A stretch of DNA of 64,000 nucleotides from Patiria miniata. Its lineage: Eukaryota > Echinodermata > Asteroidea > Valvatida > Asterinidae. The DNA lies in NCBI RefSeq assembly GCF_015706575.1, contig NW_024037048.1, positions 9,813,512 through 9,877,511 on the forward strand. Direction: 5' to 3'. The notes beneath the pieces were generated by a model that was not told where the DNA came from, did not search any database, and saw nothing but the letters and a program-made list of their open reading frames with translations. Positions 1 through 13,000 of this stretch are shown in pieces (positions within the stretch are counted from its first letter, which is position 1; each line of letters starts with the position of its first letter). The translations under genes and the position numbers were made by a program.

Positions 1-933
1 ATTGGCTAGTTAAGGCTGCTCAGGTTGACCGCACACGGTGAGTTTTTCGCTTCATGATTTGAAAGAAATCAAACAGGATAGATTTGTCTCACGGTTTCGC
101 AAGACAGAAAACTCAGCAAAAATTCACCGCACACGGGGATATTTTGTGATCTACGTGCTGAGCTAACAGCCTCGAATTTGACTTTTTTCACTGCACGTAG
201 CTCTTGTGTGCGGCAGGGTTTACCCACTTCTGGTCTGCTCCCCCCTCCCCCTCTCCCACTCCCCCCCCCCCCCCCCCCCCCCCCCCCGTCCCCTACATGT
301 TTGTTTCTTGTTCCTCTGTCATTTACCTCTGAAGATGTCCTTGCTAAAGATGAAATATCAGGCCAGTTTAATGTTTAAATTTATCAACAAGATGATCAAA
401 TCCAGCCTTAGGTAGTGGAATAGCACAGTCATTTTTATTGGGGGGTAAATTTTTTTTGCAAAGGGCACTTGCACATCCGTGCTAAAATGTAGACACGTTT
501 TTTCTCCCGGATACTTGGCCTTCGTAAAATCAAATAAGGGGGGGGGGGGGTTACCATCTGTCGATGGGGACGCTGTTCAAAACTGACGATTATTCAATTA
601 TGCACACTAATGGAAAATATATGGTCCTTCTAACAGAGATACATGCTCAAAATTAACAAAAAAGGCACCCGCAACGGCCGATGGTACCAAAAAAGGCCAC
701 CACATACTTTTAAAAAGGGCACTTGTTCAGAAAAAAAGGGCACTTGTTAAAAAAAAGCACTCTTTACAAAATATTGGGGGGTAAAACCTGGTGAAAAAAT
801 GCATTTGAATATAAAAGGGCAGTCTTTACAAAATATTGGGGGGGGGGGTGGTAAATACCCCCCTTACATCTCAACAATACCCCCCTTGTATCTCAACAAA
901 TATTTCTGACAATTTTGCTTTTGTTTTATTCAG
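1..933 (+). other. NCX intron (left end), low-complexity
   Basis: No exon found. It holds a poly-C run (about 259-287), poly-G runs (540-550, 838-848) and several copies of an AAAGGGCACTTG-like word between 460 and 810. Its turn 'cttgcacatccgtgctaaaatg' region resembles 23365-23400, so 430-900 is probably a decayed copy of the G-rich element seen at 23.3-23.7 kb. Confidence 0.4.
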
Positions 934-1033
934 AGGATTTGAGAGGCAAGTTTACATTTGCTGCGTCCAGTTACTCTGTGTTGGAGAGTGCCGGGAAGCT
1001 TGAAGTGGACGTGTTATTCCACAGAACCATTCC
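934..1033 (+). CDS. SLC8A: NCX exon: start of Calx-beta domain 1
   Basis: The acceptor follows a T-rich tract (ttttattcag) and the donor is gtgagt. The exon enters with two bases of a split codon and leaves in phase 2. It reads [19 protein letters not shown] and then [10 protein letters not shown], the first beta strands of a Calx-beta domain (aromatic residue, then SVLESAG, then V.V). An acceptor two bases later would also stay in frame. Confidence 0.85.
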
Positions 1034-4000
1034 GTGAGTACACGTCCAATATTTATTGTTTTACAATTTAAAGGGCATCTACAACATTTGCAAACATCAG
1101 AAAACAAAACTAACAAATTGTTATGAAATACCTTTTTACTGGACTGTTAGTGAATGACAGTCTAAAGCAACCTGTAAAATCATGGCACCTGGTGTGCTGA
1201 CATTTTCAAGAAAAAGTTTTTTTTTTTAATCGATTCCCAATGCTTGCCGACCAGGTTGGAAAAAAACTTCTTTTTTTTCAAATAATGTCCCCAATTTACC
1301 ATATTTAGTTAGTCCGCATTTTGTTTGCAATCGATTGTACACCTATGAACGTGTACAAGCCAGCTAGACTGGTTCCCTGACCTTACAATCCCCCGACGTC
1401 TATAAATTGCTCAGTTTCATCTTATGTGGGGTCAGGAACCAGACTGCAGGAACATGATTGTTTTTCTCGGTTTTCCAACATCTACGAACACAAACGTCAA
1501 ACAAGTCAGTATAACAATATTTGCTATAGAATACTTAACCCCCCCCCCCAAAAAAAACCCATCCTTTTCTGAAAATAACAGCAAAAGCAAATGTTGTATA
1601 TTCCCTTTGGGTTATTTCTACTTTGTTTGATGACGTTTTACGGTCGAGAAGTTTGGGTCCAAGAAATTTCACCTGCAATGGTACTAGAGCACTCAGAGAC
1701 AAGTATTGAGTGCTTTTGCACTGACAAGCTGTGGAAATCTTAAAGGGTCCATACAATGTAAATTTTGTCAACGTAGTCCTTGAAAATGCCCTTTGTGTCC
1801 CATTGAACTATATTTTCAATTTCGTTTTGCCATTTTCAAGGTTATTTTGGTGCCTTTTCGGTTGTTATGCTAATGCACATTTCCATATTCATGAGCAAAG
1901 TGTGATGTCGTTTCCGGCAGAAATCTCAATATTACAGCTATTTCGGCATTCATGTTGCAAGACTTTCTGATATTTGCTGTCGTAAAAACAAAATTTCTTT
2001 GGTGATTTGTCGTTGTGTCAGTGCGTGGCTGTAAGCCAGTGAGCAAACTTTTCCCGCAAACGTTTTCAAGGAGCCATTTTTTGGGTTCACAATTTGAACA
2101 GAGATTCCCTGAACTGAACAGTGTCTTCCTGAAATGACAACATCACCATCAGTTGTCCAGAAAAGCATGAACAAATTAATCTGTTTAAAGCACGTACTTT
2201 TAAATTGAATTAACCAAAAAGGGATGTCACATGAGTTTTCATACATTCAAAAGGAGTAGAAAGTTGCACAAAATGTATTCCTAAGAAAAAAGTCATTTCA
2301 TGCTCCCTTTAAGAGCAAATTTTGATGAATACATGATCAGTAAAATGCCTTTCCCTCTTGGGGGGGGGGGGGGGGGGGCATTTGCCCCCAAGTTTTTCTC
2401 TTGCCCCCAGTTCCCCACCCCCAGTTTTCTCCCAACACTTTATCAACAAATAGATTGATTATGTTTCTTTTCTTCGCTGCTACTAGACTCATAACATGTG
2501 GACACATTTTGGGCCAATGAAAGCATTACAAACATTGGTACATTGTACTTCAGACAGAACACGCCACACATGCACACATACTGGAATTTGTATCGTTGTG
2601 GAGTCATGTCTTTGTTCTCGTGTACTAACATTTGCGAGTTTGAAAGTGTACTTTCAAAATGCTCCTATTTTTCATAACCAGAGTTAATTTCCTGGGCTGG
2701 AATTCAGACTTAATATCCATTACATAAAATACTTCAATTTGCAACAGATCAACAACACACCTTGGAAATTCCTAGTTTTCGAGTAAAAATCCATCTGTTT
2801 CGTGATAACCTTGTGGAAACGTATAATTCACCGACAGAAATTGCTCTGCGGAGAGGTATACAATCTTTTGTTTCCTATTGTGCACATGTCTCCACAAGGT
2901 ACCGTGTACCATACCATTTATACAGCTGTAGATAGTGTGCAGCCCACGTCTTTGTTTTGGGTAATGGGCAATTTTTTTTTTTTATTGGCCATTGCAATCG
3001 CTTTAGCGCTACGGTATTTGTACACAATCCAACTGTTGGCTTCTGTAGATTCAAGAGCTGATTTATCGTCTTGTCATCGATGCCCATTGTTTTATTGCCG
3101 CTTAATTAAAGCAATCAATTCTGATGTCAGTCAATTATGCACGCGAGGAACGTGAAGGGATACACGTCCACCACCGGAAACTCAAGGAAAGCTTGACGAT
3201 TTTAACCAGTCACCCGCCACTGCGAATATACAGTGCCAGATCGTGTTGACATGGCCTTCCGCGTTAACTGGTCAAATTCATAGATGGTCCAACCATGCAT
3301 TCATGGTCATGGTTGTTGACAAAACCATCAGTCTGTCGTCAAAAATTGCCAGCTTATTCGGCCCTGAAATGCTGTTTGAGAACATTAATCAAACCTTTCA
3401 TTCAAAATACAAATATTTAAACCTTCCAAGTTTCCTGGAACATTAGTTTGTTTAGAGGGAAAAGAATATTCTCCACCGTAGCGGTTCATGTCCGATGTTG
3501 ACGCATCAGCTTCTTTGTTTGATAATATGTCTCAGAGGTGCAGTTCCCGCGTCTGTCAAATTCAATTTTTCCTCCAGACATCGGGAGAAATTGTCAGTTC
3601 TTCCTGTCACACAATGGCATGTTTGTTCACAAACAATATTTATATAATTTCCAATTTATATGATCTTGCAGTGCGCAAGGGCTTTGTTTGCAGGAACAAA
3701 GACTTATGTACAAAAAAAGCAAAATAAAAAAATTAGAAAAAGATTCTACTGCAAGTGAAATGTCATTGTATGCTGATCATTGATGTTGATTTAACGCAGC
3801 AAATGTTGTCATCTGGTTACCAGGTGGGGTATTGTCATTCGCAGATGTCGTCAGGCAGACGCGATGTTCAAAAGTGTTGCACTTTGGTAAAGTCAGCCCC
3901 ACTGCTAGCATCCATATTTTATTTTTTAATCAAATTTCGTCAGCGGGACTGACAAACCGATGGATGTATCCACCATTCGATTGAACAGCTGGCCAGCAAT

Positions 4001-7000
4001 TACTCATGTTTTTTGTTTTTGTTGCGACGCTCGGTAACGCGCAAAATATCGGCCACTTCACCTTTGCGCTTGCTTCTCCAAACGGTCGTCCTATACCTAA
4101 GCATGCACTTGATGACGCTTTTTAACCATCAGAACTCTGGCTGAGAGTATGTCAATTTCGGTTTATAAAAAACAAATATTATTTTTCCCCAGTATGTAGC
4201 TGAGACCTGGACTGATTGGCATATTTTTTTATTACCTCAGCTCTTAAGTTGTCTACAAGAGTTCAATCTGGGGGTTGGGGGGGGGGGTCTTTGTGTAAAT
4301 AGTTGGTATCCCCTCTCTGCGACAGTGTTTAGAGCAACTTGTCGGTCTGACAACTTCTGATCGTTGATGCGTATCAGTTGATGAATGCGCAGGCAGAGAA
4401 GAAAGACAAATATTGTGGTGAGAAATTGAGGGTCTGGAAAATTTGCCTTTGTTTACGAGAACTGGTGGGATGAGTTGTCGTAATTTGAACGTGTTAGGCC
4501 TATTCAGGGGGAAATGTTGTGTCTGTTATTTTAAGAATTCTGAATTTGGATTTTAAATTAAGGTAGAAAGAAAGTTGTGCTAAAAATGTTCGCTTTTATT
4601 CAGTTTGTAGTACCCTGTAGTACCGCAGAGCATCAAAAAGAGTTTTAAGCAGACAAAATTAAAGCCAGTATTTGGAGGAAAGGTGTTTGCAAACATTTAT
4701 AGGTTGTGACTAGTGATCAGAGGGTCAGGGGTTCAAATCCTGCCACTGACCATACCTAGTGTCCTTGGGCCAGCCACTTTACTCCAACTTGCCTTGCTTC
4801 ACTCCACCCAGGAGTATAAAAGGGCACCAGCATAAGCTGGGGAGTAACCTGCGATGGACTGCCATCCCATCCCATCCGGGGAATAGAAGTAAGAGGGTCA
4901 AGGGTTCGAATCCTGCTGCTGGCCATATGTTGTGTCCTTGGGCCAGCCACTTTATCCCAACTTGCCTCTCTCTACCCAGGAGCATGAATGGGTTCAGATA
5001 TTAGCTTGGGAGTAGGCAAATGACTGGCATCCCATCCAGGGGAAATACAATATTCTCAGTCGTTTCATGTCAAGGAAACCGGAGATAAACACCTTCCTGA
5101 TGACACATGATGATACAGAGAATGGACTGTGTGTGATTATAGTGTGTTCTCGGCCATGCATCGAGATTGTGTATAATAAACACGTACTCGTACGCAGATA
5201 TACACACATCAAGCTGACGATTGATATTGGTGTCATTTGCAATCCAACTTTCATTCCTCAACATCTACAGCTCTGGGCCCAAACTCACCGAGCTGATTAG
5301 AAAATATCGCTGAGCAGATTTGTGTGCTGAGTGTGAATCAGACGAGGACCAGTCGGGATCAATAGACATTGCATGACAGTTTGGCTGGTAGCCCAATTTT
5401 GCTTTGGAAATTAATTCTGTGCTTAACAGAATTCATAATGTGGGGCCAGGCCCCAGTTTCACGGATGCTTTGTTTACATATGAGCTTTCCTGTGGGAACA
5501 AAGTCGGGATGCCAGACGAAGGTGGGGACCGTCTACCACATAGGAAAGCGCACATGTAAGCAAAGAGTGACGTCATTAGGTCTATTCCATGCTTACAATC
5601 ACCATTTTGTGCTAATTGTGCTAGCAGAAAAACTCTGTGCTAACCCTGTAAGCCTTTAATAGTTACGGGATGTATACGCATGCGCAGAAGCCAAAGTTCC
5701 TCGCTAACCTGTAAAATACACTTATACCGCAAGCAGGTTAGCAGATCGAGCCTTGAAATTGGATCTTAAAACGCATCGTTGAAAAGACCCTCTTTCATTG
5801 ATTTCTTCAAAGTGACAGCTTGCCAGCAAGAATAATTTCACAGGGAGTTTAGTGCCATTACTATTTTTAAACCAAGTAAGCTTTTCAACAATAATTACGT
5901 CAGTTACATTTTGAATAGCTGCAAATGATGGACTGTACCTTTAAGTAATTTTAATAAAGCTGAAAAAGACAATGACAGCGAAATTCTTGAGACCAAAAAC
6001 AAGCTAGTTGAAAACAGTCCTATTCCTTTTTTTTCAAAGGAGGATACAAAAATTATAATAGTAGAGATTCCTCATTTGGCCATTTTAACACGTCACCTTT
6101 GTTCGCTGTAAAATAAGAATTACAGAGAAGGTTTTTCAGAAAAGCGAACAGCGGGGATAACATTGTCAGGAGCAGCACGTCTCAACTGCTGACGACCGCG
6201 ACTGAATTTAATTTAGAGGATGGACGCGCAAGGACAGCAAAGGCAAGCACTCGTCGCCAACCAAGTGTGAATTTTTGAAGATTTTTAACTGTCGGATTAC
6301 GCAGACCATACCAGTCAGGGGCTGAGTTCGCCTGATGGAAACAGAAGTAGCGGAAATCAAGGTGAAATCAGGCGTTGCGTGCGACTTGTTTTAATTGTCC
6401 CTTCTGCCGACGGGCAAAAACGTTCGCGATGGGATTATGTTTGGCTGCTTTGCAGTGTCGTGGTCGAAAAACTTGATTTTTTTTTCATATAAATTTACAA
6501 GTAACTGGATGGACAATAAGACCACAATACCTTTTCTTTTGTCACAATTTATCTGAAAAGCTTGCGAGCTGATTTGGCAATGGATAATTCGTGATGATGG
6601 GCTTGTGATGACTTGTGATTAGCTTGTGATGACTTGTGATGACTTGTGATTGGCTTGTGATGACTTGTGATTAGCTTGTGATGACTTGTGATTGGCATGT
6701 TGTGACGTTTGATGGGCTTGTGATGACTTGAGCTTGTGGTAGACTTGTTGAGCTTGTGCTAGATCTGGGCTTGTGGGGACTGATTGTCATGGGCTTGTGA
6801 TTGACTTGTGATTGGGCTTGTGATAGCTTGTGATGGGCCTGTGATGACTTGTGATGGGCTTGTGATGACTTGTGATGGGCTGATGATGACTTGTGGTGGG
6901 CTTGTGATGACTTGTGATTGGCTTGTGATGGCTTGCAATGGGCTTTTGATGGCTTGTGATGACTTGTGATGGGCTTGTGATGACTCGAAGCACGCTTATG

Positions 7001-10000
7001 GTTAACTCGTGATGGGCCTTTCATGTCTTGCGATGGGCTTTTGACAGGTGATGACCTTGTGATGAGCTTCTTTTCCCAAGCATTCGAATGTGAGAAATTT
7101 TTTTTTTAAAAATGGAATTTTGATTGCATAAAGTAGGGGTTGGAACCACAGCTCTTGTGAGACAAACTCCAGAGCTCAACCATGAAATAATTTTCCTTTT
7201 TCCTTCAAAGAGTGGAAGGATTTTCTCTCTGCCTTGTTTTAGAAGACGTCTTTTTTTGTGTGGTTTAAAGTAAAAAAGTAGGAATTTAATGAGAAAGCTG
7301 ATATATCTGGTATATTTTTTTTTATCCCAGGAGACTTCCGAAAAAAAAAATCAATTACTAAGTTACCTTTGGAAATGGAGAAAACAATCTGATAGTCCTT
7401 TTAATTAAAAAAGGAGTATAAAGTTACACCTGATGAAGACTAAAATATGTGCATCTCGGATGACACACTTGGCCCTTCATAAGGGAAATTAGAATATTAA
7501 TGGAATGGTACATGAGAAATTTATGAACAAAATTACATCTAAAATTTATTGGGGGAAAAATAAACAGGAGTACGGAATTATGCAGAAATAGACATGGGAT
7601 TCTTGCAGTCAAGGTTCCACAAAATAGTCTTAACATTTTGTAGCGATTGAAATGTGATGATTATACAATGTAGGAAAGAATTACATTATTAGTGCGTGCA
7701 TTTTATCAAACTAAAACCCCAAACATGTTAATAGCATGGCTGATAGGCGATGGGATTGTGCCTTTGATGATACAAGCATGGCATTTAAGGCGCACAGTCA
7801 GAGTATGTCATGAAAAAGATATTTGGCTATAGGGCCATCGCAGATTTGTCCTTTGAAAAAAATATAGGTAGAATAACAAGCAATGGTAACCATTTAGATC
7901 ATTTTGAAAATTGCTTGTATATTCTACAAATGTACCTATATTTTTTCAAAGGTCAAATCTGCGATGGCCCTATTATACAAATATTGAATGCTTCGAGTGG
8001 TGTAGTAAAACTAGCCTCCCGAGGTGATCCATGGAAGTTCTATTTCTATTAGGGAAAATAGAATGCTCCATGGATCACTGAGGGAGGCTAGTTTTACTAC
8101 AACATGAGATAAAGCATTCACTATTTGTTTTATAACACTTCACCCACAGATTCTGCTTGGTTTTAACATTTTAAATTATTTGAATCTGAATACAGTTGAA
8201 ATAAGCTTCAATTTCAATACAAAATTGGTGGAAAATGTATTTCTCTCTTCCAAACTACCCCTTCACGAAATGTTTGAACCCAACTCTGTGGCGCGCTCTC
8301 TTTTGAACAAAACGCGCAACGCGCACACCAGCATGCATTTGCACACAAATACCACGCCGTGGCTATAGTACTTTGGTTGCTAATGGTATAGTACTTTGGT
8401 TGCTACAGGTATAGTACTTTTTGCCGTACACAGAAGATAGCAAAAATAGAAAGTATCATGTGACTCGCTCTCGGCCAATCAAGACACAGAATCTGTGGGT
8501 GAGGTGTTATAAAGCCAAGTATCTTTACTCTGAAATGTGTGCCAAATGCCATGCTTGTTTCATCAAAGGCACAATCCCCCAATTGTCTGCCCTATCTACC
8601 CCACTGTTTTCTTGAAAGTCAAATTCTTTTTGATGACGGCTTTGTGGCAACTTTTAATTGAAAGTGGGCGAAAAGCATCTGACCATAACTGAGCTTCTAG
8701 TTGTGACAAACAAAACCGCTGGAAAAGCTTAGTAAAATTCAGCCAAATTGAAAGGTCAGTGGAATAAACTTCTTTGCCTTGAGACCGAAAGATCAATACC
8801 ATGATCTCTGTAAGATTTTCCTGGCCTTTGCTTATGCTCCTTTTTTGCTTTCGATGAGCTCAACATATCAAGTCAGCTTGACGCCCGTTAGACACAAAGA
8901 CCTGATATTTGGGCTAGATTTGAGACTTTCATCTGTATTAATAATGATCTGTCCAACTAGAGCTAACGGCGTAAACTAAGAGTTGGATTGTCCCTCCCCA
9001 GTCTGCAACTATCGTCTTACACTATCTGCGGATTTGCCGAGATCTTCTCGCGAAATGCAGAAAAAAGCAATCAGTTCTTGAGTGTCTACAGTAATTGGAG
9101 ATTTGTAGGCCTTTAGGGAATGGAGGATATGGGAATTCCCGTGATCTTCTGGACGGATGAAGTTTCAGCCCATCAGGGTGTCAATATCCACGGTTTTACG
9201 GTCGTTGACTTTTTCAGGGTCTTTAGTGTTATCGATCCTCTTGGATGAAGCAGCTGCACGGACATCGCGTGGACTCAAAACAATGCATCGCAGACGCATA
9301 CAATCTTCTCGTTCGTGGTGTTTTCTCTTGACAGACAATCTTATCTTTGGTTCAAATCCAAACTGAGTTACAATTCATTTTTTTTAAATGAGCCCTTTCT
9401 GGAAAAAGGATTTATCATGTGAATCCTGTCATTCGTTTTAACCCTATACTCCCTCGGCACTTTTGCTAAAGGATGTAACCTCAATCCTGCAAAATCCTCC
9501 AACTGCCTTCATGTAAAAATAGCATACAGCCCCATTCCTGCAAAATCCTGTTATTTCTTGAGTGTGGTCCTTGGAGGGGTGACCACTGCCTCAATCCTGC
9601 AACATTCTCCAGCAATCACTGTCAATATGTTGAGGCAGAACCAGGGACATCCTGGAGCAGAAAAAGAAACTTTTGAAAGGGAAAACAAAATGTCCAAGAG
9701 CTACTAATTTAAACCCATTCGACAAAATTTTTGATATATTTTGTTACCTTTCATAAAAGTTTGGGTTTCTTTTTGTGTTACCTCAGAAAAACATTTTTGA
9801 TCTCTTTTTTTTTAAAGACAAAATACTTCTTACATAAAGCAATACTTGTTATTTGTAGTAATTACACTAGCTAAACTATTAGCTTCAGTTTGGTTGTTTA
9901 TTAATCATGTAGTCACCATGCCATCTGTTATTTTCCGAGGCAAACGTCCACAAGACAAAACAAGCTGTCAAATATACATCTGACCACGATTACATATCCT

Positions 10001-13000
10001 CATCAGATGGCACCACAGTTCTCTGATGAATTTGACTGTTGCCCCCTCTGATGTGAAAACATCTTGAAGCCTCTTCTGTCTATCTCTTCCAAGGTCCGTC
10101 TGAAAATGACTGTTTCTCGTTCAGTTGATGAGAGAAAGTCATCTTTATGCCACTGTCCGGGCATTGCCAGCTCCGACCTTTAGCATAAATTGACAGTACA
10201 TGTAGTGGACAAATCTCGAAAACTTCCGCTGATAATGAAATCCTTGATTTTTTTAATGGAGTGTCAATCGATAATTTTAGCCAAAGGCTTGCGCTCAGTG
10301 CCCAATCCAAGGACGCTTATAACAATGGCTCAACTCCCCGACGAAATATTGTCAGGAAACGCAAAGCATTTTGGGTAGTTTTTGTCATGGGTCAAGGAGG
10401 CACAAAAGCGTGTCTGCAGTGAGGGCGCTACATGTATGTTCACAGTGTCTATTATTAGTTATCTTGCGAGCGCAAGTTATCCGTGGAACACGGAATAATG
10501 TAGTGCGTCTGTGTGGGACACAGACACACTACATTTTCCGTGTTCCACGAGCGTGAGCGGGACAACGAATTTATCTTCAAGCAAACTTGACGTGCAATAC
10601 GCGGAGTGCGGTATTGACCGTGGCCGTGCTACATGGTTATATGTAGCACGGCTTGTTGCCATGGAGCGACCAATCAGGATGGAGGATTCAAGTTTACTTG
10701 AAGATGACAGATAGGTTTCAGATACAGTAATTAATACACAGTCTGGCAATACAGACTAACTAACCCCAGACCTATAACCACTACACATGTATGGCGTGAC
10801 AGTCCTTCTTAATTGTGGCATTTTGAAGTGGTTAAGCCAGATTTAAAGTGGGCCTGCCGGTGATTGTACTTTGCGCATTGGTTATTTATCAGCTAATCAA
10901 CTGTGTGTGCTGAGCGTCAAATTTCATAGATGCATGTACGTGTATATGTACGTGTATATGTGCTTGTACATTAGGGCAATAACGGTTGCAACTGGGTTCC
11001 GCGTGACACTTCAGAAATTAAAGTTCAACTTTGAAGTGAAGATTTAATTTCGCAGGGTGACGTGCTTGTGCGTGCTTGTGTTGTCCGAACAGAGTGACGT
11101 TTAGGCAGGCTTTAAAATATCATTTGATATGATTTTTTTTTTAAAGGTGAGCTAAGGAGAGTTGATCAATTAAAGTGTTTATTTTGTCATTCACCCTGGA
11201 AATTATACCGGGGAAAAATATATATTGCAAAAAAAAAAGCTGAAAAAATATTCGATAATTATCACCAATAATTGTTTTTCTCAATTTGTTTACTTATTTT
11301 TCAGGAAGAGTAATGGTGCCCTAATGGTGAGTACAATTTCAAGTTTTTGTCCACAGATATGTTTGGAAATTGAGGACTCCTTGTTCAAACAAATTTAAAA
11401 AAAAACACCAACACATTTTTGGTTGTTGGCAACCAGTACATACCGGTAACCAAGTTTTTAGTAAGTATTATAACATCCAAATTCTGCCACTGTATTGTAG
11501 TCAAGTCAAAAAGTCCTCACAAGTCCTTACAAGTCCTCACAAGTTCTCACAAGTTTTCACAAGTCCATACAAGTCCTTACAAGTCCTCACAATTCCAATA
11601 AGTCCTCACAAGTCCTTTCAAGTCCTCATAAGTTCTCACAAGCCCTTACAAGTCCTCATAAGTCCTTACAAGTCCTTTGAAGTCCTTACAAGTCCTCACA
11701 AGTCCTCACAAGTCCTTACAAGTCCTCACAAGTCTTTTCAAGTCCTTTCAAGTCCTCATAAGTTCTCACAAGCCCTTACAAGTCTTCATAAGTCCTTACA
11801 AGTTCTTACAAGTCCTTACAAGTCCTCACAAGTCCTCACAAGTCCTCACAAGTCCTCACAAGTCCTCATAAGTCCTTACAAGTCTTTACAAGTCCTCCAC
11901 GAGTAAACGTGGGGAAGTAATCGAACGCACTCATAATACTGCAATTTTGGCCCATATCGTGCGGCACACGCAAATTTAACTTGTGCGTTCTTGCGTGCAA
12001 CTTTTGACTAGCATGGCACGAAGTTGCAGCTGGCAGTTTCGAATATCCGAATATTTGGTCAAATGCTGTTTCAAGTAATCGAATACTAACTTATTCGAAA
12101 CTAGACAGCCCTAATACTTCCCCATGGCCAGAATTTGTACTGGACTATTTCTGGCCACATATCGTCCCAAAATGGTCTTGGCAATTCTTGAAAATAAAGA
12201 TCTCACACCAATTTGTCTTGTGATTTGCCTGCCTGTGTAAAACATTATAAAAGAGTTTAATGCCATTGAAGGATTACCATACATGTATTCATGACACTGC
12301 AGAAAGTGCTTTTGTCGTTTCAAACATGCACTGTTGCTATGGCGACTATTGCGCCAACAAAACAAGCTTTATAGCAGGTAATGATCATAATCATAAAGCA
12401 GTCGTCGCCCGCGGCGACACAAATTAATTTTCAACGAAAGTCGTTTCCTCTAGTTGTTTGTTTTGTTCATGAGTGACCCCGTACTCGAGGGAGCGGACTA
12501 GATGAGTATCTGTCAGAAATCAATATTACAGGGATCTAGAGAAATGTGATTAGTCAACATTGACATTTTGATTATCTTCAAAACCTGCCACAAATTCTCA
12601 TTACTGTTGATTCATTATTCGTGCGCATTCGTTGGTATTTCGTGAAAATGAGAATGGCTTGAGTTATCATAAATGTTTTATTATGAGTGAGTCCCTGTTT
12701 GAATCCATTTAATGATAAAATATGATATCATATTCCATTCTAACTGTTGTTGTGTATTTATTCATCTTTCACTTTATCTTGTTCACTTCAATGCGGCTTT
12801 CATATTTTGTGACCTGCCATATCATAATGAGGAATAACCCCCATCTTTACTTTTAAAGTTATTCATGTGATGCAATCAAGCTAAATTAGTCATTTGAAAA
12901 CTTGGTCCCATGGTCAATTTGACCTCTCTTGGAAAATTACTCACAACTCTGTCAAAAATTATCAGATGTGGACGTTTGATGTCTCATTTTAAAGTGGAAA

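Noticed and set aside
178..415. Short proline-rich open frames
   Set aside because: They are translations of a C-run (about 259-287) and have no domain, splice support or neighbour.
5067..5300. Possible exon within NCX intron 1
   Set aside because: The open frame has no splice signals giving matching phase and no similarity to Calx-beta sequence.
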